A DNA stretch of 64,000 nt from Anadara kagoshimensis (GCA_021292105.1 CM037870.1:19499424-19563423), one strand, 5' to 3'; numbered from the stretch's first letter, positions 45,801 through 57,722 are shown. A program made the numbers and translations. Notes: generated by a model from the sequence alone, not told the origin.

Positions 45801-48800
45801 GCTTGTAGATTGTCAAAACTTACTGTGTATATTGTAATATTTATTTATATTTTTCTGTTTCTTTTTTACAGCACTTTTTCTTTTGCTTGGGAATTTTACC
45901 AATAGTTTTAACAGTAACTTGTGCTAACGTATTCATAGGTAGGTGATGTATAGTCTAGATACTTTTTGTCTTTCTCACAACTTGTTGATGATGGTATATT
46001 TTGAGGAGTATTCAACATTTATATACAGTCAAACCTGTGTATAAAGGCCACCCAATGGAACCAGTAAAAGTGGCCTTTATGGGCAGGTGGCCCTTATATA
46101 CAGGTTTAAACCTTATGAATAAAGAACAATTGGTATACCGTTTTACTGGCCTTTATAAGCAGGTGACCCTTATATTGAGGTGGCCTTTAAGGCAGGTTTG
46201 ACTGTATTTTGACACGGATACAAGAATTTTTAGTGCACACACACATACAAACTTTCTTACCCATTCCACATATACACACCCTATCACCCATCCATACCCT
46301 ACCACAGGTACACACCCATGCCCTAGCACACACATGTACAGAGAGAGAGAGAATGAATTTATGGATAGTATATTCAGAGAAATAAATAAAAATATGAATG
46401 TTTACAGATGGATGATGATGATGATTGAAGCTCAATTAAGGTTGTAAGGCCAAACTAAAAAGTGTTTACTGTTTTCCAGCTGACCCTAAATCTTTTTTCC
46501 ACCCTCTTGAACAATTTTATGTGTAATTTGTAATTTACAAATTTATAGAATGTTTCTGAAAGAAGCATGCAGCAACACAACAATGATAAAGATAATAAAT
46601 TAGTATAAGTTTTTACCAGCTGATTTTTACATGAGTTTTAGTAGATTTTGTATTAGTTTTCTTTTTACAAAATTTCCTCTTAAGATTGCAAAATATGTGC
46701 ATTCCCAATGACCAAAAATTTTCAGAAAAAAAGTGAAACACTGACTATTTTGGGGGGGGGGGGTGAAACCTGAAACACATATTTTTTTGTTTGCCCTAAT
46801 GTTCTAGGTCTGGTCAATATTTGTAATAAAGATTAGATAAATAAAAGAAGTTTGGTTTATAGATAATGCATGATACATTGTTTCTGAATCTACCACTAGG
46901 GTAGCTCAGTCGGTCAAATTCTAGCTTGGTATGTGGGAGATTGGCGTTTGAATGCCAGCCAGGGTCTGACAAAGATTTGAAAATAGGGAGTGGCTATTCT
47001 TTCACCAAGCACTCTGCATTTAGAAATGAAAAAGTCATAGGGTCCTTCGGAAGACTTATGCCCTGTGCCATGGTAGGCATGCAGAGTTAAAGAACGGTTT
47101 TAAAAACCTCTCTGCACATTGCCCTGAGTGCACTGCAAAGGTAAAAATCCCTGCCACTTCACCTATAGATGGTAATGTCTTGATATAATCAAAATATGTT
47201 TGATGAGTGCATAAAACTTTATTCATTCAAACAATCAATCAATTATCAATTCCTTGTGAATCTAGTTGTTTTAAAATTTGTTTCCGTATCTTTGATATTT
47301 TCAGGCCAGGCTGAGTTAAGAGATATCCCTGAAGGTTATGAACCACAAGAACATGAATATTATAAGGTACGGTATAGTGCTTATACTGTCATCTATAAAT
47401 CACTAGAGTTCCAATGTTCAACAAGTTTCCGCACAAGACCATCCAAGGAACATATTTTTGATTTTGGAATTTAATTTGATTTCAACGTATTCAAAGTTCA
47501 AAATAGAATGAGTTGTAATAGGGAGGGGCTTGATGCATTTTTTTGTCCTTGCCCACAAAATAACAGATGCTGTCTAGGGCTGTCACATTTAAACGTGTAC
47601 ATGCTACTGTTTCATGTCAAGCTCATAAACGTTTACAAATTTTCGAACCGTTTATAGATGATGTAATTATTGCCCCTTAAAACAGCCCTAATAACGCCCA
47701 TTTTCATTAATTTGGGATTCTTTTATTTATCAAGGGTTGCATCTTGGCTGATAAAAAGTTTGATCGTTTTGAGGTCCGGGTAGAAGCTAACAGGCAAAAT
47801 GCACAAAAAGTAAAATGTAATTTATGCTCAATTCTAAATTCATATAATGGAGGCGGTAGCGGTACCGGTACCTTGAACAATCATGAAACATAAGCATAAA
47901 TCTATAAACACTGTAGTACTGATCAAGACCGCAATATTAACGACAAACACTCACTACATTTAATGTCCGATAAAGAGTTTCTATTACACTTGCCCGGATG
48001 TGTGCACCAGATCTCCATCCTATAAATATTGTTGAGGTGACGGTTTCAAAGCGTTCGTTTCTGCATTAAACAGTGTCCACGAATCTCCCGGCAAATTTTG
48101 ACTTCATTGAAATAGACTGACTATTTTTTTGTACAATATTTTTGTTAATGTCGAATAAAATTATTTTAAAAATACAATACTTTTTCTTTTACAAGATAGT
48201 ATGAGTCTTAAGACTGTTCTTAAAATGCCCCGTGACACGCCATTCTGAACACCTCGTATTTCGTCATATGATAATTATATGTGGAAATCCCTGCACACAC
48301 CAGTACATATAGCTTGATACGATATTTAAAAGAACAAATGTTCTTGCTGGTAATTCTACACAATTCTAAATGTCATTTTAAAATATTTTAATTACAGTAC
48401 GATTTTGTCACAGTCTTTATGTTTGCATTACCGTATAATCCGTATTACTACAGTAGGTACAACACAAATTATGAACAAATGAAGTCCCTAATTGACATTA
48501 AGTTACGATTAAACGGCACCGTTTCGGTTACACTGGTCTGTGTAAACGTTTACAAAATTTTGTAAACGTGACAGCCCTAATGCTGTCACAATATAACATC
48601 TTTGTATTGAGGATCATAAGCTATTGTAAGCATGCTATTATGCAATTTGCTTTTTGCCAGAACTTCAAATTTCCCAATTTCAAAGGTTGAAGGCAATTTA
48701 AAAAATATAACAAAATCACTGGCCCAAAAACTAAAGGCTTAAAACTACTCGAGGATTTTATTTATGAATATGAGTAAATTCAATTTTTTCTACCTACCTA

Positions 48801-51800
48801 CCTACTTAAGCTCTTCGCTCCAGGTGGAGCATAAGGTCAATACAAGATTTCACCATTCAGATCTGTTCTTTGCCTTCGTCTCAGCCTCTCCCCAAGTCAG
48901 CTGCAGATCTTTCAGTTGACCTTCTACAGTCCGCCGCTATGTTGTTTTTGGCCTTCCGCGAGGTCTTTTCCCTTTCTACATGATTCCAATAAAGGTATAC
49001 TGGTACAAGTGCAATATACATAATACATATTGTAATACAGTTATGCAATTCTGTAATATATCCTAATCGCGGTATGATATTTGGCATTTTGTTACATCCT
49101 TAGCAAGGTGCCATGCTTTATACTTAATTTTTTCTATTCTAGGGTCCTATTCAAAGATTCATTGCAAAATGTCAAACATCTTATCAGGAAAGATACGAGA
49201 AATCTCTGCATGCAGTATATGAGGAACAGAAAAAAAAAGAATTTAGGTAAGCGTTAGCACAGTAGATTATTCTCACCTCTCACCTCACCTATCCTCTTCG
49301 TGCCCACTGGCACATAAGGCCCCAATACACCTTTTCCCAGATGCTCTGTCTTTGGCAGCTGTCCTTGCTGATGCCCAGCTCCTCCATCCCAGTTGTGTTC
49401 TTTCTGTCTCTGTTGTTCTGTGCCATGTTGTTTTCGGTCGACCTATTTTCCTCTTTCCTTCTGCATGTTCTGGGTGCCATGTTATTGCGGTGGTACAGAT
49501 CCTGTTGTTTTTCATTCTATATACATTGCCATTCCATCTCCATTTCTCTATTTTACAGTAGATTATTAACCATGCTTTATTAAGGAAATGAAGTCAAAGT
49601 TATTTCACTTACCATAATGGGTTGGGGGTGATTTACAGATCCTTACTTACCTTACCAGCAGGGGAGGCGACAGGAGTTAGCATTCCTCATTCCTACCGTA
49701 ACAGCTGGTGGTCATTCTCAATTGCATACCTACCATAACAGCTGGGGCATATTCCACACCTACAAAACCATAATGTGTGTGTGTGTGGGGGGGGGGGGGG
49801 GGGGGGGTTGCCATGCCACACCTACCATTACAGCTGAAGTCGTCTTCCATGCCATACCTCCCATAACATTTAACAATCGGTGTCATTTTTCATAACAGCT
49901 GTGACCATTTTACAAGCAACATTTACCATAGCAGCTGGGGCCATTTTCCATGCAATACCTTTCAGGTTTGTCCATTTTCCATGTCATACCTACCTTAAGA
50001 GCTGTGACCGGTTTTCCATGCAACACCTTCTATAACAGCTAAGACCCGTTTTCCATGCCATACCTACCATAAGAGCTGTGATCCGTTTTCCATGCAACAC
50101 CTTCTATAACAGCTAAGATCCATTTTCTATGCCATACCGACCATAAGAGCTGTGACCTGTTTTCCAATGCCATACCCACTAAAACAGTTTGGGGATTTCG
50201 TGTTTTAATAAAGTCGTGTTAGAAGGAGCAAACTTTGACCAGGTGACAAAAATTGTCCCAGGAACGGGTCAAGCAGCACTGGGGTTTGAACCTTTCGACT
50301 TTAGGTCACTGCTGTATCATGTGATACCCCTTAATGCTTGTGCCGAACAATTATTTCCATTGGATATGGAATCATATCTAGTTTAACACCTATCATATCT
50401 GTGGCCATTTTCCATGCCCTACCTACCATAACAGCTGTGGCCATTATCCATAAGATTTGTGACCCAGTTATATGGAATCATATCTAGTTCACATTTTCCT
50501 GTTAAAACAACATTATTCCAGGGATTAGTGATGTAAATGTTTTCAAAAATGTCACACACAAACATTAAGAGGTGTTGATCACCTGTTCATTTTTTGCAGG
50601 TTTTCTGATCTTAAAGAATAAAACCTATTTCTAAAATATTCAAAATTTTACAATGCACCTTTGCATTATGGGTAAAACATCTTTCCAACCACTTCACATG
50701 GCACTGTATAGATTTTATATAAAGCTTTTACTACACTGTGACCACTGCAGTAGCTCAATTTGTAGAGTTCTCCCTCCATTAGTGGGAGGTTGTGGGTTCA
50801 AACCTGGTCGGGTCCGACCCAAGACTTAAAAGTGGGTAGTGACTGTTCATTGGCTAAGAACTTGGCATTAAGAAATGAAAATCACTGTTTTTTTGAATGG
50901 GAACTTAAAATAAACAAGGTCCTGTGTTACGGTAGATTTGGCATGATAAAGAACCCTACTAGTACTGTAGAATGCCATCAGCGCAACACTCATGCAAAAC
51001 TTCTGCATCTTTACCTATAGTTGGCAACATCTCAATATAAGTGAAATATTCCTGACTGGAACGTTAAACACCATTACTCAACACAACTCTAACTATACAA
51101 TAAAGGGAGGGTATGCCAAAACTATGGCCAATGGGGTTTGCCGCTGTACCACATGATCAATACACGTTTAAGAAAACGTCAACGTCACAAATTTCTGGAA
51201 TAACGTCGTTTTTGCGGGAAAACATCAAATTGTGCTATTCTATGTCTATTGGAAACAAGCGTTTCGCAGACACATTAGAAGGTATCACATGGTACAACGG
51301 TGAACCCCATTACTGTCATTTTAATATTTATTTTGATAGTACCATTACCATGTGACCAGTTTCAGATAATTGAATATCCTTCCTCAGAGACTGGATTGTA
51401 ACCACTATGGTAGCTCAGTTGGTAGAGTGCTCACTTGATATGTAGGAGGATATGGGTTCGAACAGCAGTTGGGGCTGTCCAAGATCTGAACATAGGTAGT
51501 GTCTGTTCTTTGGCCAAGCACTTACATTTAGAAATTTAGAAATGGAAGTCACAGGGTCCTTTGGGAGAGACCTTAAAAACTGATGACCTAGGTCACCACA
51601 GGTGACCTGAGGCACCTTGAAGAACCCTCCCTTCACATTGCTCTGAGAACACTGCAAATGTCAAAATTTCTGCCACTTCACCTTTAACTGTTGACATAAG
51701 TGAAATATTCTTGACTGGGACATAAAACCCCATTTAATCAAAAACCTCCCTGCACATTTCCCTCAGCACACTGCAAAGGTCAAAACGTGTGCCACGTCAC

Positions 51801-52796
51801 CTATTGCTGTTTATGTCTCGATATAAGTGAAATATTCTTGACTGGGAAGTAAAACCTCATTCAATCAAAGACCTCCCTGCACATTTCCTTCAGCAAATGA
51901 CAAAGGTCAAAATTTGTGCCATGTCACCTATAGCTGTTTATGTCTCGATATAAGTGAAATATTCTTGACTGGGCATAAAAACCCCATTCAATCAAAAACC
52001 TCCCTGCACATTTCCCTCAGCACACTGCAAAGGTCAAAACTTGTGCCACATCACCTATAGCTGTTTATGTCTCAATATAAGTGAAATATTTTTGACTGGG
52101 CATAAAAACCCATTCAATTACCTTAATCAATCAGAGACTACTGTAGGAACCACTGTGACTGTGACAGTGAAATTCTCTTTATATCCATAGAAAATCAAAT
52201 AAATTTGAATAAAGTTTGATATTTTTCACTTACTTGTACCTAGTCGTAACAGGAAATCTGTATGCGCATCCGCGATTGTCATAAAGTATGTCTGTAGAAA
52301 GGAAAATGTTGGCGGTATGGGGATTTTACACATGCGAAAATGATGATGTTTACATCGGAAGTGATGTCCTTGGTGACGTTTTACGTCATATGCGCATCAG
52401 AAGTCGCCATTCGCATGGTTTTTCAACATGTTAAATCCCCACAGCACCAACGTTTTTCCCTATGCAGATATATTTTGGGCTAATCGCGGATGCGCATACA
52501 GATTTCCTTTTACGACTAGGTACAAGTAAGTGAAAAATATCGATCTTTATTCAAATTTATTTGATTTTCTATGGATATAAAGAGAATTTCACTGTCACAG
52601 TCACAGTGGTTCCTACAGTAGATTCTATACCAATTATGTTTTTTATTTCAGACTATTACAAAGGAAAGTTAAAACATTGCAAGATAACAGAAATGATTAT
52701 AAAGGATGGTACTTTATGCCTGGGGAGCTACCAACTGTGGAATACACTAAGATTAAATCTAATTTTCATGATGACACTGAGCGGTTTAAAGTTTAA
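42898..52796 (+). CDS. NDUFB5: NADH dehydrogenase [ubiquinone] 1 beta subcomplex subunit 5, mitochondrial
   Basis: Six exons (42898-43012, 45301-45413, 45872-45938, 47305-47366, 49143-49246, 52652-52796) total 606 nt and give 201 residues plus TAA at 52794-52796. The Arg-rich, acid-poor N-terminus (MAVFSLLRPSLQRNMRAA) looks like a mitochondrial presequence. A single hydrophobic segment lies at about 77-98 (HFFFCLGILPIVLTVTCANVFI). It is followed by the family signature GQAELRDIPEGYEPQEHEYYK and then a charged helical tail. This is an accessory subunit of the membrane arm of complex I in the inner mitochondrial membrane. Human NDUFB5 has 189 residues, so the length fits. The start is set by the presequence and the context CACGATGG. 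Introns carry SINEs, a hAT-like element, retroelement tails and a 484-bp foldback element that ends 30 bp before the last exon. Confidence 0.95.
43240..43560 (-). mobile_element. SINE with two tRNA-like heads in tandem
   Basis: On the minus strand two tRNA-like segments occur (about 43265-43345 and 43475-43558). Each has GGGTAGCTCAGTGGTAGAG and GGTTCGATCCC or GGTTCGATTCC. Both lie beside TGTAACAGGAAA repeats. Diverged relatives without clear heads are at 6890-7060 and 7560-7880. Confidence 0.6.
43613..43950 (+). mobile_element. tRNA-headed SINE, family 1, in NDUFB5 intron 1
   Basis: CACTGCAGTAGCTCAGTTGG head, GGTTCGAACCC B box, full body, ATTACTCAATTCAACTCA end. Confidence 0.8.
43950..44610 (+). 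mobile_element. Diverged foldback element with an insertion, NDUFB5 intron 1
   Basis: Both halves match the 484-bp family (CTATGGGGATTTAACATG; GATGCGCATACAGATTTTC). About 150 bp of unrelated sequence (44095-44245) interrupts the left arm. Confidence 0.6.
44690..45235 (-). mobile_element. tRNA-headed SINE, family 2, interrupted copy
   Basis: The reverse complement matches 8724-9105 at both ends. Sequence between about 44955 and 45125 is extra. It ends about 65 bp before NDUFB5 exon 2. Confidence 0.65.
46024..46209 (+). mobile_element. CAGTCAAACCTG element copy in NDUFB5 intron 3
   Basis: A well-preserved copy (TACAGTCAAACCTGTG to GGCAGGTTTGACTGTA), close to a consensus for the family, about 186 bp. 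Confidence 0.8.
46898..47192 (+). mobile_element. tRNA-headed SINE, family 1, diverged, in NDUFB5 intron 3
   Basis: GGTAGCTCAGTCGGTCAAATT head, then AAGCACTCTGCATTTAG and the CCTATAGATGGTAATGTC tail. Confidence 0.65.
47575..48579. mobile_element. 1005-bp hAT-like non-autonomous element with perfect 8-bp target duplication
   Basis: The ends are TAGGGCTGTCAC and GTGACAGCCCTA. ATGCTGTC flanks both sides (47567-47574 and 48580-48587). Inner inverted repeats extend around GTAAACGTTTACAAA. There is no long ORF. An 8-bp duplication fits the hAT superfamily. It sits in NDUFB5 intron 4 inside an older dispersed repeat. Confidence 0.88.
48795..48985 (-). pseudogene. Non-LTR retrotransposon 3' tail fragment, decayed
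   Basis: The minus strand encodes pieces of the usual tail (RKAKNNIAADC, STERSAADLGRG) with stops. It ends with a TAGGTAGGTAGG simple repeat, as typical 3' ends do. Confidence 0.5.
49275..49530 (-). pseudogene. Non-LTR retrotransposon C-terminal tail
   Basis: The minus frame reads ITWHPEHAEGKRKIGRPKTT, then TTETERTQLGW and DRASGKRCIGALCASGHEED. This is the characteristic C-terminus of LINE-type polyproteins (GKRKRGRPK...W...ALC). It is 5'-truncated, in NDUFB5 intron 5, and has a LINE-like GTGAGAGGTGAG end. Confidence 0.65.
50743..51090 (+). mobile_element. tRNA-headed SINE, family 1, in NDUFB5 intron 5
   Basis: CACTGCAGTAGCTCAATTTG head, GGGTTCAAACC B box, full body and CATTACTCAACACAACTC end. 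Confidence 0.75.
51128..51315. mobile_element. AATGGGGTTC inverted-repeat element in NDUFB5 intron 5
   Basis: It runs from CAATGGGGTTTGCCGCTGTA to TACAACGGTGAACCCCATT, with the same core as the copy at 6217. Confidence 0.75.
51403..52130 (+). mobile_element. tRNA-headed SINE with tandemly amplified tail
   Basis: A family 1 SINE (head ATGGTAGCTCAGTTGGTAGAG) runs to about 51735. The tail unit follows three more times (about 51745-51860, 51865-51985, 51990-52120). Each copy has CTCCCTGCACATTTCC, AAAGGTCAAAA, CTGTTTATGTCTC and GAAATATT..TTGACTGGG. The unit is about 120 bp. Confidence 0.8.
52138..52621. mobile_element. 484-bp foldback element immediately before NDUFB5 exon 6
   Basis: Intact copy with the same length and termini as the one at 7066-7549; the central part is in the opposite orientation. 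Its right end is 30 bp from the first base of the last NDUFB5 exon, leaving only a short host-derived pyrimidine tract. Confidence 0.85.
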
Positions 52797-53377
52797 CATC
52801 ACAACCTATGGGCAAAATGACACTGACAAGATTATAGAAATTCAACAAGTTGTTATTGTAAAATTAACTGCCTTGCAGGACATTTTAATTTCAGGCATTT
52901 ATATGATATACCATAAAACACAGTGTTTATGATAGAGGTATGAAATTCTCTTTGTGGTGTTATATTTTTTTTGTCATTCTGACAATATGGATTTACATGT
53001 AGAATACAAATTTGCATTTTCTTAGAAATGTGCAACAAGTGTTAAGTCTACCAAGTTGTAATTAACAAATATTTGAAAAAGGTTCTAGTTTGTCTTATTT
53101 TTATATAAAACCTCAACCCCCCACCCCTGTTACTAGTTTGAGGGGGTATATAGGAATCAACTTGTCTGTCTGCCCATGTAAAATTGTGTCCGGTCAATAT
53201 CTCATAATTGCTTTGGATAACTGTCATAAAACATCACTTGAATAATCTTCATGGTCCAAAGGTGTGACATTTGATCCTTGTTGGGGGGGGGGGGTGTATT
53301 TGGCTTTCAAGAGACAGTTCTAGTTTTCTTTAGTTTGATGCTTTAAGCTACCAAAATGCTTTTTTTCAGACAGATGC

Positions 53378-53700
53378 ATATCCCTCTATATGCTTCATAT
53401 GTGAGAGGTCGTGGGTTCAAACCCAAGTGTAGTCTGACCAAGACTTTAAAAGGTAGTGACTGTTCTTTTGCCAAGCACTTGGCAGTTAGAAATAACAGTC
53501 AGGAGGTCCTTCAAATGAGACCTTTAAGACTGATACACCATGTCACCGCATTTGACTGGCGAGACATGATAAAGAACCTGCACATTGCCCCAAATGCACT
53601 GCAAAGGTCAAAATTTCTGCCACACCACCTATAGCTGGTGACATCTTGTTATAAGTGAAATATTCTTGACTGGGACCCAATTCATTCAGCCAATCATCAA
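53378..53700 (+). mobile_element. tRNA-headed SINE, decayed head
   Basis: Only GAGGTCGTGGGTTCAAACCC remains of the head; body and tail (GAAATATTCTTGACTGGGAC) are clear. Confidence 0.65.
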
Positions 53701-54025
53701 TCAATTCTCAAGAACAAGTAACCCAATGGCAATGAAACTTGGCATGAAGTTTCGCGTTTCTAGGCCTTTCAAAGCTGTTATGAAAAACAATAAGATACTT
53801 AAGGGTTTTACCTGTTCGGGTCACTTTTATGTAACTGTGGTCTTCAATGCAGGTCAAGGTTAACTAGTTATGTTTCAATTATCGCTGATGATTGTCGGTT
53901 GTTGTCGGAGCAGCCATCTTAATAATCGATCACAAGATTAACAATCGATCATTAACGAGTAGTTTTCCGGAACATTGACAAGTCCATTTCATTTTGGTTT
54001 TTGTTTCTAAAACAATTTGCCTGAC

Positions 54026-54287
54026 AGCGATTAGGGCCCTGTTTCACAATTATTTCTTAGCTAAGATTTTCCTTGACTTAATTTTGCAAAATTTCAAAAC
54101 TTTATAATTTTGTTAATTTCCAAGATATTCAGGAAATTAAGGTGTCATTTTTAAGGTCACTTCTAGATTAAAAATTTGCATTTGGTTTATTGCAGTATTT
54201 CCAAAAAGTGATTTCTAAAATTGGCTAAATTTAAGTTAAGGAAAATCTTGGCTAAGGAATGATTGTGAAACCGGGGCTAGATATTGT
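54026..54287. mobile_element. Foldback element with GGGCCCTGTTTCACAA ends
   Basis: The left arm GGGCCCTGTTTCACAATTAT continues CTTAGCTAAGATTTTCC. The right arm, ending GATTGTGAAACCGGGGC, is its near complement. A related copy is nested at 60190-60441. Confidence 0.75.
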
Positions 54288-55273
54288 TATTTGTATCCAG
54301 GGAACATGAGCTTTGGAGTTTTGGAGGTAACTTCACCATGCAAGAACAAAATTAGAAAAAAAACATATGGCTCTTAAACACAAATTTGACTACCAGTATA
54401 AGTACTTATAATGATATTAGCAGGTTTATTTGTTAATAAATTTAATTCTGCTTTGTTTCAAACATTTTGATTGGTCATATTTTTCTGGTTACGTTTGCAT
54501 GAATGGATTGCTGTCAGCAACGTCATCTTATTATGGATGACACACAAAGCTATTGGAATTTCTACACCATAGCGATGCTATTTTTTACTTGCTACGGCTA
54601 TATTGTTATTAATAAGATAAATTGCACTGATGCAATTATACATTTAGACATATTTTCAGTTCATGACAAAATGTTTAAATGTTTTACAGCTGTTACAATG
54701 ACCTTGAATGTAGGTCAAGGTCAACAAGCTTTACAAACATAGTAGAGCATCATGTCCTGATGCTATATATGAAGTTTAAAATTCCTAGTCCTAAAATGAT
54801 TAACGGTTTTAATATTCAAGGTCACTGTGACCTTAAATGAGGATCAAGATCAACCAGCTTTGAAAACTTGAAAGGGCTCAGGCCTAAAAAATCCCTGTCA
54901 GGCTGCTAAGTATCATTACAGTGGATCTACTGGTTCTGGACAAGAAGGTATTTAAGAGAACAGTTAATGACTGAAGATGGATGACAGCACCATTTAATAG
55001 CTGACCTTGAGCATTTGCTCAGGTGAACTAACAATAAACTGAGACCACTGATCATCTCAACAGTAGAGTGGACAAGTTATGGATACTAGTTTCTTGCACC
55101 CCAGATAGAAAAATCCATAAAAAGAGAGGTGCAAGATATCTCCATCTTGTACTCCCATGTGCAAGATAGCCTACACACCGTTTTTCCCGCAAAATTTTAT
55201 CAACAAAATCAGAGGGGTATCGAAAGTTGAAATTGATGTTAAATTGAAAAAATTGTACTTTCTGGTGCAAGAA

Positions 55274-55435
55274 ATAGAATCAATCACTACTTGTAGTGCC
55301 AGATAAGGAAATCTCAACACTCGTTCTAATATATTTGCTCCAGAACTCGGCAAGCCTCGTTCTGGACCAAATATATTAGAACTCGGGTTGAGGTTTCCCT
55401 ATCTGGCACCACAAGTAGTGATAGATTCTATTAAT
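55274..55435. repeat. 160-bp near-perfect palindrome
   Basis: ATAGAATCAATCACTACTTG on the left pairs with CAAGTAGTGATAGATTCTAT on the right. Pairing continues through CTAATATATTTG and CTCGTTCT. Short central loop. Intergenic. Confidence 0.85.
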
Positions 55436-55565
55436 AATGGCAAAATTATATTATATTATGGCAGTGTTTATAAACACAGGAGAGACTATTGTACACAAAA
55501 GGGCATTATTACCATGTTATTATACATTCACACCTTAATGTGTTTATTTGTCAGTATCACCTTTA

Positions 55566-55864
55566 TACAGTCTATAAAGGCCACCCAAGGGAAGCAGTAA
55601 AAGTCACCTTTATGGGCGGGTGACCTTTATATAAAGGTTAAAATTATATGAATAAAGATCAATTGGGATAGAATTCTACTGGCCTTAATAATTAGGTGAT
55701 CCTTATATAGAGGTGGCCTTTAAGGCAGGCTGGACTATATATAGAAGGTAAATGTATAGTAATAGAGCCCTTATAGAATTTTTTATGGGATACATGTTCA
55801 TTTCATTTTGAATGGCTGTTCCATCAAATATAGAGGTGGCCTTTAAGGCAGGTTTAACTGTATA
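55566..55864 (+). mobile_element. CAGTCAAACCTG element plus a second right end
   Basis: One copy spans about 55566-55740. A separate right-end fragment (GAGGTGGCCTTTAAGGCAGG to ACTGTA) lies at 55828-55864. Confidence 0.65.
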
Positions 55865-56019
55865 TCCCTATTTACATTATATAGACTTTTCCATCTTTAT
55901 AAACTCTGCAAACAGAAGAACCCATAAACATAATCCATGTTGTTCTGCAAAACTGTTAATGGATATTGATAAAGTGGTTTGCTAGCAAACCCCATAAATA
56001 TTGCATTAAAATCGATATC

Positions 56020-56200
56020 AAAAACAAACATACTAATCCATGTTTAAATCAAAATCCCAAAGCAAATTAAAAACTTTGAAACTGACAAATTAGGTTCAAC
56101 TTCCACCAGGGAAGCATGGTTAGGTGCTCCTGTTTAGCTGGCTACACTTACCACATGTGTATTTAAAATTTTGGGTGAAATGAACATGGAACTATATCCA
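56020..56200 (-). mobile_element. Copy of the 3'-end retroelement-like repeat
   Basis: The reverse complement matches the conserved 3' UTR, including the AACATACTAATCCATG edge and the CCACCAGGGAAG segment. Intergenic. Confidence 0.5.
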
Positions 56201-56879
56201 GATTAATCAAATGTCATATCCAATTAAGAACATTCTTAATCCTGAACAGACAAGATGGGTGAGATTAAAAACACAACAGGAATGCTTGTGTGGTGCTGAA
56301 GATGAAAGCCATTTTGGAACATGTTTATTGAAAGAGAAATTTGATTTTACATCCTAAAAAATATTTCACTTATATTGAGGTGTCAACAAAATCAGTGTGT
56401 AACTGAAGATTAGTCTAAAATTCTATGCTGAAAATATGCATGTACATTCCATTTCATCTAGGGGCCTTGGTAACTTGGAGATCTAAAGCCTCTTAAGCAT
56501 CAAAAGGTACCTCTCACTACATATGTTCAAATCCCACCGGGTAGATCCTAGTGCGAGAAAAGTTTTCAGTTCACTTGCCAAAGTTCAGTTGTTCTCTTCT
56601 GGAACTCCTATTTCCTCAACCTTCATAGAACTGGCCGCCTTGATATAAATAAAGAAATATTGATGGGACATACAACACATCAAATCCATTCCAATTTTTT
56701 TTAGTAGATTTAAGTCTCAATTATCTTGTTTTATTTGGGCAGCTTTTAGTACATAAATAATTTTAAAATTTTTCATTTTTCATTTTTTTTTTATATTTTA
56801 ATAATACCTATAGTTACATTATTAAAATACAAGTAGTATACATGGCAGTTAAATAAATCAAGAACACATTAAAATCATA

Positions 56880-57520
56880 AAACTTCAATAAATAACCAAT
56901 CAAATCTCATAGAAAATCAATCAAATAGTTCTAAAACAATTGTCCAATCAAACCATTCTCACATAGTTAACCAATGAACTCGTTCTCAAACAATTAACCA
57001 ATCAAATCATTTTCAAAACAGTTAACCAATCAAATCATTTTCACATAGTTTACCAATCAAATTATTCTTGAACCATTAACCAACCAAATCATTCTCAAAC
57101 AGTTGATTTATATCATTCTCAGACAGTTTATTCAATTCTACACATGCACTCATTTTTGTTCCAATTCTTATTTCCTCACATGCACTCATTTCAATTTTAG
57201 TTAAATACATTTAGATCAATTCCCCACTTGCACTTGTTTCAGTTTTAATTCTTATGAATAACAATTTTAATTCTAATGCATTAATTCAATTCCACACAAA
57301 CACTCATTTCAGTTCCAATTATGACAAAATAATTCAATTCCACACAATCATTTCTATTCAAATTCTGGTGAAAATAAGTCAATTCTACAGATGCAATCAA
57401 TTTTAATTTTTATTCTAATAAAACATGCACTCACATCAATTTCATTACAAATGAAAATACTTAATAATTTAATTTCACACTCATTTCAATTCTAATTTTA
57501 ATGAAAATAATGAAAAAATG
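56880..57520. repeat. Two adjoining imperfect tandem repeats
   Basis: 56880-57125 repeats ACCAATCAAATCATTCTCA-type units. 57125-57520 repeats CACATGCACTCATTTCAATT-type units of about 35-60 bp. Confidence 0.7.
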
Positions 57521-57722
57521 CATATGAATGTGAAAACTGCTCTGAAAATATAACACAGTTAACATGTACCTCTTTACATATCAAATCCATAATCATGACA
57601 ATACCATTTCATTTGCATATATTAAGAATGAATCTATTTAATAAGTAACCATTTAAATTTATAACATCTACAGTAAACATCTACAGTAAACAAAGTGTCC
57701 CACAACAAGAACCCACTCATTG

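Noticed and set aside
46153-46435. Minus-strand frames rich in Cys and Val
   Set aside because: They come from a CA-rich simple-sequence stretch after a CAGTCAAACCTG element; no coding support.
54503-54742. 79-residue plus-strand reading frame with hydrophobic segment
   Set aside because: It overlaps a dispersed AGGTCAAGGTCA repeat and has no splice or homology support.
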